Source: Pseudomonadota bacterium (lineage in GTDB: Bacteria > Bdellovibrionota_C > UBA2361 > OMII01). From it: a DNA stretch of 6,037 bases. Made by a program: the position numbers and the translations under genes. The stretch spans positions 1 to 6,037 of the forward strand of contig JAIXPR010000213.1 of NCBI GenBank assembly GCA_027486155.1, given 5' to 3'. Under the pieces are notes generated by a model. That model searched no databases. It saw only the letters and a program-made list of their open reading frames with translations, and had not been told where the DNA came from. Position 1 is the stretch's first letter. Every line of letters starts with the position of its first letter. Shown piece after piece: positions 1-6,037 of this stretch.

Positions 1-152
1 GTTGAACCCCGGAGTCCCCACGCCGCTCTCTTTGTGTCGGGTGGGTGCCTCACAAGCACACATCAGATTCGAACCCAAACGACTCGATCCACGCCGCATC
101 CGTCCCTCGTCAGGCAGGCTAGCTTGATCAGAGTGGAGCGCGCGCAATCACT

Positions 153-1748
153 GTGCTACCAATCCAACCCAGCGAAACATTCATGAGCAATCACCATTTG
201 CCGCACCATTCTCCGTCCTCTCATTCCACTCTCGGGCTCCACGCTCCTCGCGTCGACGCTAACCTCAACCCACGGATATCAGGCGCGGCGGATGCTCGGG
301 CTGCGTTCCAGGGTCAGATGCCCGGCGCTAAGAGGTCCAATTCGCACAGTGACCTGGGCGCACGGCTTCTCTCTCGGGACCCACAGAACAATCCCCGCAG
401 ACTGGTGCCTCAGCTCGCGCTGGTGGGCAGTGGTACCCGACGAGATCTATTGGAGGAAACAGCACACTCGCGGAATCCGCGTCGACTACAAGCGCTGGAG
501 GCCATACTGATGAGCTCCGGTAGCATGCGCGAACTGTCGTCCCTTATGAAGCGGATTCCGGCTCAGGATAGAGGGGCATCCAGACTCGCCGCCCTCCACC
601 TAAAAACGATCATGCTTGAGGCGTGTCAGCCCCTATCTTCGCTCAGGGAGGCAAACCCAAGAACTCTTGAAGGCACAACTAAGGTGCGAGACGCCTTAAT
701 CTTGAGCTTCTCCCTAATCTGCAAAGGCCAACTCGAATTCGGGCACTCGGCGCCCCCGCTTGCGCGGAGGGCTTTTCTTCAGTTCTCACGGGCTCTTTTG
801 AACGAGCTCTCTCATTTCCCCTCCGCGAAATCGCGAGATGTAACGACGGGTGCGTATGTGTACCATCTAATAGCTCGCGCGGAGATCTTCAGAAAATACG
901 GAGTCATGATGCTCAACGGGCGAGACGTCGTAGCTCGCGAGAAAGCGTTATGGAACCTACACGAGGTCACCGAAATAACGAGGGCTCTCAAGCATATCCC
1001 GAAATGGGCGCTGATCGGCACTCCGTTGCTTTGCTCAATTATCAGACGCTCGGGATGCGCGGATGATTTCTATGCGTGCCGAACGCGAAGTGGAGATATT
1101 GAGATCTATTCCCGCGCCTTTTCGAATCATGGTAACGCCCCCTATCTCAAGGGATGGAGCAACCAAAAGCTGTGCCTTGTGCACGAGATATGTCACGGCT
1201 TGCATTTTGGGGACCGATACAACCTCAAGCTTGCTCCTGATGGAACTATCCGGCAGTCCGGCAATATCGCTGTTTCATTTGAGCGCTTTGCGGCGCTCTC
1301 CGATTGGCGAGTCGTGGAGGGGACTCCTCAGCTTCGACGGCAGCACCATTATGCCCTCGTGCGAGGCATCGAAGTTCCACTCGATCTTCCCATCACGTTA
1401 CATCCGAACGAACGGATTCAATTCTCCTTTGATCCCTACGCGCCGAATGCGCAGCCACTCTGGTCCCACAATCCGGATGCCGGCTTTGCGTTCGGGCCGA
1501 ATGCGCATCGCAGTCCCTGGGAGGATTACGCCGATAGTGGGACGATGTATTTCTTGACTCCGGCGATATTCCAAAAGTTAGCTCCCGCCAAATTTGCTTA
1601 CTTTGAGAGCATCTATCGAATGTATCCGAATGGAGTTCCTTCGGCGCGGGAGATAGTGCCGGAAAATGGGTACCTCAACCCGGTCGCCCTCCAAGAGGCC
1701 TTGGGGCGACACGGTCCCAGCCGGGCACCTCGGAAGCCCCTGACGTGA
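153..1748 (+). CDS. Putative zinc metallopeptidase (HExxH, gluzincin-like) with disordered N-terminus
   Basis: The protein has 531 residues from a GTG start. Residues 344-348 read HEICH, the HExxH signature in which both His bind zinc and Glu activates water. Near residues 456-467 comes WEDYADSGTMYF, matching the PxEDFAES-type helix that supplies the third ligand in gluzincin-like peptidases, so E457 is the likely ligand. FERFAALSDW (376-385) and APAKFAYFESIY (477-488) also fit that arrangement. The first ~110 residues are rich in Ser, His, Pro and Arg and look disordered; 110-330 look helical. No signal peptide or membrane segment is visible, so it is cytoplasmic or exported without a Sec signal. 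The start is uncertain: a GGAG at 135-138 lies 14 nt before the GTG, while an ATG at 183 (521 residues) has no ribosome binding site. The substrate is unknown and I do not recognise a named family. The reading frame is well supported; peptidase activity is inferred. Confidence 0.8.
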   Translation: MLPIQPSETFMSNHHLPHHSPSSHSTLGLHAPRVDANLNPRISGAADARAAFQGQMPGAKRSNSHSDLGARLLSRDPQNNPRRLVPQLALVGSGTRRDLLEETAHSRNPRRLQALEAILMSSGSMRELSSLMKRIPAQDRGASRLAALHLKTIMLEACQPLSSLREANPRTLEGTTKVRDALILSFSLICKGQLEFGHSAPPLARRAFLQFSRALLNELSHFPSAKSRDVTTGAYVYHLIARAEIFRKYGVMMLNGRDVVAREKALWNLHEVTEITRALKHIPKWALIGTPLLCSIIRRSGCADDFYACRTRSGDIEIYSRAFSNHGNAPYLKGWSNQKLCLVHEICHGLHFGDRYNLKLAPDGTIRQSGNIAVSFERFAALSDWRVVEGTPQLRRQHHYALVRGIEVPLDLPITLHPNERIQFSFDPYAPNAQPLWSHNPDAGFAFGPNAHRSPWEDYADSGTMYFLTPAIFQKLAPAKFAYFESIYRMYPNGVPSAREIVPENGYLNPVALQEALGRHGPSRAPRKPLT

Positions 1749-1775
1749 TATAGTCAGCCACCCATAGTTTTTTGG

Positions 1776-1803
1776 TTGCCTTTTACAGCGCCCGTAGTAC
1801 CAT
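1776..1803 (+). promoter_or_regulatory. Possible sigma70-type promoter for the cytochrome c peroxidase
   Basis: A TTGCCT (1776-1781) and a TACCAT (1798-1803) are separated by 16 nt; each matches the housekeeping consensus at four of six positions. This would give a leader of roughly 45-50 nt before the peroxidase ATG. The match is weak and this is only the best candidate in the short gap between the two genes. I see no clear FNR or OxyR site. Confidence 0.2.
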
Positions 1804-1844
1804 AACCCCCAGTTTACACGAGGCATTTCGACCTTTTCATTTTT

Positions 1845-1849
1845 GGGAG
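1845..1849 (+). promoter_or_regulatory. Ribosome binding site that fixes the peroxidase start
   Basis: GGGAG ends 8 nt before the ATG at 1858. It overlaps the alternative in-frame TTG at 1843, so that upstream start cannot use it. The ATG start also puts a clean Sec signal peptide at the N-terminus. Confidence 0.75.
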
Positions 1850-1857
1850 TCCGTACC

Positions 1858-2820
1858 ATGAGATTAGCGATCCTTCCACTAGCCATCCTCGCCATGGCCT
1901 GCCCAATCGCCCAGGCGGATGATATGTCGTGGAAATCGGCCTTCGCCCCACTTCCTGACACAGCCCCGTCGGCTGAGAATCCGATAACCGCTGAGAAGGT
2001 AGCCCTTGGAAAGAAGCTCTACCTCGACACCCGTCTCTCGAAGGACGAGACCATCTCCTGTAATTCCTGCCACAACCTCAAGACCTTCGGTGTCGACAAC
2101 GAGCCAACGTCGCCAGGACACAAGGGACAACGCGGTGGTCGTAACTCACCATCGTCCTTTAACGCGGCTCTGCATGCATCTCAATTCTGGGATGGCCGTG
2201 CCGCGACCGTTGAGAAGCAGGCGCTCGGCCCGATACTCAACCCCGGCGAGATGGCGATGCCATCTGAGGCCGTTGTGATTGAGCGCCTGAAGAAAGACAA
2301 GAACTATCCAAAGGAGTTCGCCGCGGCGTTCCCTGGCGAGAAGGATCCGATGTCGTACGCGAACGTTGGCAACGCCATCGGTGCGTTCGAGCGCACCCTT
2401 ATTACTCCCTCTCGGTTCGATCAGTTCCTCAAGGGTGAGGATAACGCGCTGACTCCAGAGGAGAAGAAGGGAGCTCAAGCTTTTGTACAGACCGGGTGCA
2501 TCGCGTGCCACAACGGAGCAACGCTCGGAGGCATGATGTTCCAAAAGCTTGGTTTGGTGAAGCCTTACCCTACCAAGGACATGGGCCGCTTCGAAGTAAC
2601 GAAGAACGAAGTGGACAAGATGATGTTCAAGGTTCCTTCGTTGCGTAACGTCGCTAAGACCGGTCCTTACTTCCACGATGGAAGCGTGAAGACCCTCGAA
2701 GAGGCGGTATCACAGATGGCTGAGTACCAGCTCGGCAAAAAGCTGACACCTGAGCAGGTTACGGAAATCGTGACCTTCCTCAATTCGCTCACCGCGACTG
2801 ATACGAGCAAGTTCATGTAA
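1858..2820 (+). CDS. ccpA: Periplasmic diheme cytochrome c peroxidase (CcpA/MauG family)
   Basis: The 320-residue protein reduces hydrogen peroxide to water in the periplasm, using electrons from a small c-type cytochrome or cupredoxin. Residues 1-20 form a Sec signal peptide with an AQA|DD cleavage site. Two c-type heme motifs are present: CNSCH (68-72) and CIACH (214-218). They are 146 residues apart, as I recall for the Pseudomonas aeruginosa enzyme. By that spacing H88 (in GHKG) is the displaceable sixth ligand of the peroxidatic heme (His71 there), W111 (in FWDGR) lies between the hemes, and E131 (in NPGEM) is the catalytic acid. M287 is the probable ligand of the electron-transfer heme. 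The PYFHDGS motif (270-276) is intact. Codon choice is strongly biased (Lys mostly AAG), unlike the gene before it, which suggests good expression. It is probably monocistronic, with a strong terminator directly after it. The ccpA name is by family; ccp or yhjA-like names are also used. Confidence 0.96.
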   Translation: MRLAILPLAILAMACPIAQADDMSWKSAFAPLPDTAPSAENPITAEKVALGKKLYLDTRLSKDETISCNSCHNLKTFGVDNEPTSPGHKGQRGGRNSPSSFNAALHASQFWDGRAATVEKQALGPILNPGEMAMPSEAVVIERLKKDKNYPKEFAAAFPGEKDPMSYANVGNAIGAFERTLITPSRFDQFLKGEDNALTPEEKKGAQAFVQTGCIACHNGATLGGMMFQKLGLVKPYPTKDMGRFEVTKNEVDKMMFKVPSLRNVAKTGPYFHDGSVKTLEEAVSQMAEYQLGKKLTPEQVTEIVTFLNSLTATDTSKFM

Positions 2821-2849
2821 TCCTCACGATCGAGTTTACGTGGAATTAC

Positions 2850-2874
2850 GGGGGGCTTTATGCCCCCCTTTTTT
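2850..2874 (+). terminator. Rho-independent terminator of the peroxidase gene
   Basis: A perfect 7-bp stem, GGGGGGC (2850-2856) with GCCCCCC (2862-2868), closes the loop TTTAT and is followed at once by six T (2869-2874). It begins 30 nt after the peroxidase stop codon. Confidence 0.93.
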
Positions 2875-2925
2875 GTGGCTTCTTTCCTGGTTATTTCCTG
2901 ACCCCTAAAGGATCAAGAGGTACCT

Positions 2926-3075
2926 CTTCGCGCCCTTCGCGTCCTTTGTGGTCGAATGTTCTTTGCAAGGCATCGCACATACATCGGTGCAGTACTAGTG
3001 GGGTCTTCCGGCCCGCCGTATGCACCGAGCCCTTCCAAGTAATTTTTGAACACAAAGGACGCTAAGGACACAAGG
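2926..3075. repeat. Imperfect long inverted repeat (150 bp, hairpin-forming intergenic element)
   Basis: The arm 2926-2953 pairs with 3048-3075 (22 of 28 positions), including a 12-bp perfect core GCGTCCTTTGTG (2939-2950). The pairing continues without a gap through 2954-2970 and 3031-3047 (11 of 17). After a bulge of 13 nt on the left and 2 nt on the right it closes with a perfect 8-bp stem, TCGGTGCA (2984-2991) with TGCACCGA (3021-3028), around a 29-nt loop. The outer arms carry the CTTCGCG...TCCTTTGTGGT type of wording that I have seen as dispersed intergenic sequence in many unrelated bacteria. It encodes no transposase and I see no target-site duplication. It could be a REP- or MITE-like palindromic element; an mRNA-level role is not shown. 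Confidence 0.7.
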
Positions 3076-3090
3076 AGCATGAGTTCATAT

Positions 3091-3107
3091 TCGTGCCCTG
3101 TGTGGTC
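3091..3107 (+). repeat. Third copy of the repeat core, direct to the left arm
   Basis: This 17-nt stretch matches 2937-2953 at 14 of 17 positions in the same orientation, both ending in GTGGTC. It is also the reverse complement of 3048-3064 at 12 of 17. The middle copy can therefore pair with either flank, and the three copies alternate +, -, +. Confidence 0.55.
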
Positions 3108-3257
3108 AAACACTCTTGCCGAAAATTCCCCTCTGATTACCGAACAGATACCAACTATAACCGACTCGCGGCTCTCATAATTTCCATGCGCTTTCACTTC
3201 GACGTGGTAGTATCTTTAGCCTGACCTCGTGCGTTTTAGTCACCGTGTAGAGCCTAC
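3108..3257. other. Non-coding stretch before the TPR-like gene
   Basis: This is the remainder of the 437-bp gap between the peroxidase and the next gene. I see no convincing gene, RNA or promoter. A CATAAT at 3176-3181 resembles a -10 box but has no partner -35 box at the right distance. An in-frame TAG at 3237-3239 shows that the next gene does not extend further upstream. Confidence 0.5.
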
Positions 3258-4238
3258 ATGACCCATCCGTATCATCGAGCCAAACCCGACTGTTCAACCT
3301 TTGAGATTCCTGAAGTACGAGATGAGCTTCTCTACTCGCAGCGCGTGCTGTACACCCTCTGCGCTTGCGAGAACGCTGACAACAGACAGGGGGCAACCGA
3401 ATCCCTTGCGCGCTTCAACGAATTGGTAGGGGATGGGTTTGAAGAGAACCTCTACGATCTGACTGAGGACGTGCACAACGCCTGTAATTGGGCACTGAGA
3501 CAAGAAACGCCACCACAGCGGGTGTTCCAGGCGGCGACCCTTTTCGCTGGCGCGTTGCTACAGCGCGGCTATATCGCACCAGCGATTCCTCTTCTCAAAA
3601 AGCTGGGGGACGCTCCCATCACGAGTCATGAATTGAGATCGTTATGGGCGATCAATTCAGCAGTCGCCTTTCAAGAGTTCACGGGGTCTCCGAGTAATGA
3701 GCACTGGGAGACCGCTATTCGTGAGATGCCTCTCAATCGGTGGAAGCACTACCCTTCCCTTGTCATTGGGTGCCGGGACTACCTTCGCAGATTACGCTTC
3801 CAACACGAGGAACAGGGAGATTTGCAGACCCTCTTAGGGATAGGAACTATAGCGGAGAGAGCCTACACGGCGCTCACCGCGGTTACCGTGAAGGGCACCC
3901 CGTTCGAACGCTCGGGAGAAGTGGTTCGCCTCCTCGTTGAGATCGGCAGGACGCAACTTGCCTACACGAGGGACGCCTTCGGTCCTCTTGAGATCCCAAA
4001 CGCCACGCAGATATTGGAGCTGGCGGCTATCAACGCCGCCACTAACACGACCGAGGAGGATCTCTTCCCGAGGGCTCTCACAACCCTCGCAGAGCACTAC
4101 TCGACCTGTGGAGAGAGTGAAAAGGCTCGCGATGCCGCCGGGCAGGCCATACTTGAGTATGCTCAGTGCTCAAAACACAACCCCGAGGTCATTAGAGCGC
4201 TTCAACTTATCTTCGAGGCAAACAAAGACGAGGATTAA
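3258..4238 (+). CDS. Orphan alpha-helical TPR-like protein, function unknown
   Basis: The protein has 326 residues, is apparently soluble and almost wholly helical, with no signal peptide or membrane segment. Residues 92-116 (AATLFAGALLQRGYIAPAI...) and 272-304 (RALTTLAEHYSTCGESEKA...) have the small-residue spacing of TPR helical hairpins. Residues ~65-116, with the order NACNWAL, then AATLFAGALLQRGY, then AIPLLKKL, resemble the helical region following the ATPase in AfsR/COG3903-type regulators, where NLRAALxWAL is typical. No P-loop, DNA-binding or catalytic motif is visible, so at most this is the protein-binding part of such a regulator. ATG 3258 is the first start after an in-frame stop at 3237; only a weak TAGAG (3248-3252) precedes it. 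It stands alone and converges on the Mur ligase gene. The open frame is well supported; the family link is an inference by eye. Confidence 0.78.
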   Translation: MTHPYHRAKPDCSTFEIPEVRDELLYSQRVLYTLCACENADNRQGATESLARFNELVGDGFEENLYDLTEDVHNACNWALRQETPPQRVFQAATLFAGALLQRGYIAPAIPLLKKLGDAPITSHELRSLWAINSAVAFQEFTGSPSNEHWETAIREMPLNRWKHYPSLVIGCRDYLRRLRFQHEEQGDLQTLLGIGTIAERAYTALTAVTVKGTPFERSGEVVRLLVEIGRTQLAYTRDAFGPLEIPNATQILELAAINAATNTTEEDLFPRALTTLAEHYSTCGESEKARDAAGQAILEYAQCSKHNPEVIRALQLIFEANKDED

Positions 4239-4387
4239 AACCTCAGCGACTCCACTTGTTGTCGGTGTCGCTCTCGCCATAGGGAACGAAGCTCAAACGC
4301 CTGTAAAGCACACTGACTTTATTATCTCGGCTTTGTGCGCTCTTAAATTAGGATTGTAGCACGGTCGAAACACACGCCCTTGCTGAA

Positions 4388-5746
4388 TCAACTTGCCGCT
4401 CGACGCGCGAGCAAAGCAGCCACCTCTTGGGCGAAGTCAGAAAGGCTCTCATCGCGGGAGCCCATAATGAGGACAGTATCCCCAGGCTGACATCGGGCCG
4501 CCAGAAAGGGCAAAATATCGGCTCTGTTCGGGATGTGGTGAGCCTCCTTCCCCCTCAGGGAGACAGGCTCAGTAACATCACGAGAGGAGATATCTTTAGG
4601 GAGGGTAACTACCTCCCCATTCACCAAATTAACGGAGCCGCCAACGTAAAAAATGTCCGGCATAATGAGCACATCGCTCGAACGAAGCGTCGACGCGAAT
4701 GTTTCGATGTAGCCATCCTTCATCATCTTCGTCGGTTGAAAGCCATGCGGCTGGAAAATAACGAACACGCGCTTTGAATTCTGGATAGCGACCCTGAGAG
4801 AGGCACCAAGCTTTCCTGGATTGGAGGCGAAGTCATCGATAACCCGAATCCCGTTTGCTTCACCTACAAGCTCAAGGCGACGCTTAATTCCCCTGAAGCT
4901 CTGTAATGCTCGCAGAGAATCCTCAACGGAGATCCCTAAGAGGGAGCACGTGGCGACTGCCGCGATAGCATTCACCTGATTATGCTCTCCGGGGATAGAA
5001 AGCTTGGGATCGATTCGAGAGAGAGAGAAATCAGCGCTCGGTGACGCTCCGAAGGTTATTGTCTTCGGATGTACCCCCTTTAGCTCCATCGAGTTCGGAC
5101 AATCGGCGTTTAGCACCGCCCCGACACGGGCTTTCATAAGAAACGCCGAGAACATCTCCTTGAGCTCCTCCAGCTCAAAGTGATCGAGGGAGATATTGGT
5201 TACCACGGCTATCGCTGCGGGGCAGACGGAGATGACATCTTCAAAACCATCGCTCTCGTCCGCTTCGAACACCGCTAGGCGACTTGCGCCTCTCATGAAA
5301 TTTGAGTTGGAATTGATCATGACCGCGCCGTTCATGACGGTCGGGTCCCGCCCCACCACGGTGAGGATATGTCCAATCATGCCCGTTGTGGTCGATTTAC
5401 CGCTCGTTCCTCCGACGGCGATATTATCGGTATCCTTGAACACCTCCGCCATAAAGCGTGGACGCTTCAGCACTGACAATTCGAGCTCCAGAGCTCGCGA
5501 AATGTCGGGAACCGAGGTCTCCACAGCCCGGGTTACAACGAAGGTATCAATTGATGCGTCAACGCCCGAGCCGTCCTGCGGGACGAGGGTAATGCCCTCT
5601 GTTTTGAGAAGATTGAAGAGCGCCTTATTACGTCCGAGATCATACCCGCGGTCGGAACCCAACACGTCGTACCCACGCGCGGCCATCAGCCGAGCGAGAG
5701 GGCTCATGCCAGCTCCTCCGATTCCGCAAAAGTAGATCTTTTTCAT
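4388..5746 (-). CDS. MurC-like Mur ligase family protein (divergent UDP-N-acetylmuramate--amino acid ligase)
   Basis: The 452-residue cytoplasmic protein belongs to the ATP-dependent Mur ligases, which join an amino acid or peptide to a carboxylate through an acyl phosphate. The domains are in MurC order: an N-terminal Rossmann-type GIGGAGMS (8-15); the P-loop GGTSGKSTT (112-120); EADESDG (161-167), a MurC/Mpl hallmark; TNISLDH (183-189); HNQVNA (255-260) and RGIKRRLE (285-292) leading into the C-terminal domain; DDFASNPGK (304-312); FQPHGF (331-336); and MGSRDES (428-434). It differs from orthodox MurC in having GTSGKS for GTHGKT and DDFASNP for DDYGHHP, so the usual His is missing. It may be a specialised paralog rather than the essential alanine-adding MurC. 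I chose ATG 5746 over GTG 5758 because AGGTGG (5755-5760) ends 8 nt before the ATG and MKKIYFCGIGGAGMS is the family's usual N-terminus. Family assignment is firm; the substrate is not. Confidence 0.9.
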   Translation of the reverse strand: MKKIYFCGIGGAGMSPLARLMAARGYDVLGSDRGYDLGRNKALFNLLKTEGITLVPQDGSGVDASIDTFVVTRAVETSVPDISRALELELSVLKRPRFMAEVFKDTDNIAVGGTSGKSTTTGMIGHILTVVGRDPTVMNGAVMINSNSNFMRGASRLAVFEADESDGFEDVISVCPAAIAVVTNISLDHFELEELKEMFSAFLMKARVGAVLNADCPNSMELKGVHPKTITFGASPSADFSLSRIDPKLSIPGEHNQVNAIAAVATCSLLGISVEDSLRALQSFRGIKRRLELVGEANGIRVIDDFASNPGKLGASLRVAIQNSKRVFVIFQPHGFQPTKMMKDGYIETFASTLRSSDVLIMPDIFYVGGSVNLVNGEVVTLPKDISSRDVTEPVSLRGKEAHHIPNRADILPFLAARCQPGDTVLIMGSRDESLSDFAQEVAALLARRAAS

Positions 5747-5754
5747 CTCAGTAC

Positions 5755-5760
5755 CCACCT
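5755..5760 (-). promoter_or_regulatory. Ribosome binding site that fixes the Mur ligase start
   Basis: On the minus strand AGGTGG lies 8 nt before the ATG at 5746. It overlaps the in-frame GTG at 5758, so that longer start cannot use it. Confidence 0.7.
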
Positions 5761-5779
5761 ACCAGGCAAAGCCGGTTCT

Positions 5780-5814
5780 GGGCGTGTCGGGCAAGCGCAG
5801 AGCGAGCCACGCCC
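5780..5814 (-). repeat. Inverted repeat in the leader of the Mur ligase gene
   Basis: GGGCGTG (5780-5786) and CACGCCC (5808-5814) form a perfect 7-bp stem around a 21-nt loop. It lies between the DoxX-like gene and the Mur ligase gene. No T-run follows on the minus strand, so it is not a standard terminator. It could be an mRNA leader hairpin, an operator, or chance. Confidence 0.4.
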
Positions 5815-5867
5815 CTAACACTAATGTCACAACACGGGACCACAAACCGTTGCGTTAGATAAGCACT

Positions 5868-6037
5868 CTACGCTCTCGCCCCAAGGGCGACCAGAAGCGA
5901 TAGAAGTAACAAAGAGGCCGCTGGAAGCGACTTGTAGAGGGGGTCTCGGACCTTGTAATGCATGAGCACCGCGGCCAGCATAAGACCAGCCATGCCTACG
6001 GCGCCAACGAGAGCGAGCAGGGGAAACCACACTCCCA
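5868..6037 (-). CDS. DoxX-like membrane protein, C-terminal part (5' end outside the window)
   Basis: Reading the minus strand from 6035 down to the TAG at 5868-5870 gives 55 residues, the C-terminal end of a protein whose start lies beyond the window. The tail begins GVWFPLLALVGAVGMAG, has a first membrane segment (about tail residues 3-25), then the polar turn MHYKVRDPLYKS, then a second membrane segment (about 38-53) ending GARA. A glycine-rich helix, an H-containing loop after a small-residue helix, then a final Leu-rich helix ending near Arg is the usual end of DoxX-like (DoxX_2-type) inner-membrane proteins. Their biochemical role is poorly defined. A longer open frame on the same strand (5827-6030) is Arg/Pro-rich and looks like an out-of-frame shadow. 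The gene precedes the Mur ligase on the same strand with a 121-nt gap, so co-transcription is possible. Confidence 0.72.
   Translation of the reverse strand, partial: GVWFPLLALVGAVGMAGLMLAAVLMHYKVRDPLYKSLPAASLLLLSLLVALGARA

Noticed and set aside
65..76. AGATTCGAACCC, which on the minus strand reads like a tRNA T-loop (GGTTCGAAT).
   Set aside because: The flanking bases do not form a 5-bp T-stem and no anticodon or acceptor stem could be built around it.
1..186. Two + strand frames are open from the left edge (to about 125 and to 186) and could be the end of an upstream gene.
   Set aside because: The peptides are short, Ser/Arg/Thr/Pro-rich and resemble no family; the stretch is too short to separate from chance.
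1740..1773. CTGAC/GTCAG hairpin at the metallopeptidase stop followed by a T-run, as a possible terminator.
   Set aside because: The stem is only 5 bp and the six-T run starts 10 nt after it, so it does not meet the usual form.
1813..1840. TTTACA with TTTCAT 16 nt later as a promoter for the peroxidase.
   Set aside because: Transcription would begin inside or next to the ribosome binding site, leaving no usable leader.
2146..2676. Minus-strand open frame of 176 codons opposite the peroxidase.
   Set aside because: It lies wholly antisense to a clearly conserved gene, has no motif and mirrors that gene's codon bias.
2913..3197. Minus-strand open frame of 94 codons in the intergenic region.
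   Set aside because: It runs straight through the inverted repeat and its end is the Arg-rich translation of the repeat arm; there is no family resemblance.
4239..4387. Search for a shared terminator between the convergent TPR-like and Mur ligase genes.
   Set aside because: Only a 6-bp AGCGAC/GTCGCT pair with a long loop and no T-run was found; not enough to call.
5196..5735. Plus-strand open frame of 179 codons opposite the Mur ligase.
   Set aside because: It is Ser/Thr/Pro/Arg-rich, antisense to the conserved ATP-binding domain, and has no recognisable motif.
5838..5846. GACCACAAA, identical to part of the reverse complement of the repeat core at 2937-2953.
   Set aside because: The match stops after nine bases and is compatible with chance.

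Overview
The window looks like ordinary chromosome from a Gram-negative bacterium of moderate GC content. The best support is a diheme cytochrome c peroxidase with a Sec signal peptide, which implies a periplasm. A MurC-type amide ligase and the tail of a DoxX-like membrane protein fit this. I cannot name the lineage from sequence alone. There is no rRNA, tRNA, CRISPR array, transposase or phage gene.

Layout, left to right. (1) Positions 153-1748 (+) encode a roughly 530-residue protein with a disordered, basic Ser/His/Pro/Arg-rich N-terminus and a C-terminal zinc-peptidase signature (HEICH plus a downstream WEDYAD motif); I do not recognise a named family. (2) Positions 1858-2820 (+) encode the cytochrome c peroxidase, complete in every residue known to matter, with a good ribosome binding site and a textbook rho-independent terminator at 2850-2874. 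(3) Positions 2875-3257 are non-coding. They hold a 150-bp imperfect inverted repeat (2926-3075) and a further copy of its core (3091-3107), so the core occurs three times in alternating orientation. (4) Positions 3258-4238 (+) encode an orphan alpha-helical, TPR-like protein resembling the helical repeat region that normally follows the ATPase of AfsR/COG3903-type regulators, but with no ATPase or DNA-binding part. (5) Positions 4388-5746 (-) encode a divergent MurC-like Mur ligase, convergent with gene 4. (6) Positions 5868-6037 (-) encode the last 55 residues of a DoxX-like membrane protein running off the right edge, in a different frame from the longer open frame at that place.

The genes do not form one obvious pathway. 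The peroxidase is a self-contained unit that removes periplasmic hydrogen peroxide using electrons from a small cytochrome or cupredoxin. The DoxX-like gene and the Mur ligase share a strand but are 121 bp apart, so co-transcription is possible but not shown. I see no new multi-gene system. The items most worth a second look are the uncharacterised metallopeptidase, the altered motifs of the MurC-like ligase, the orphan TPR protein and the alternating repeat.
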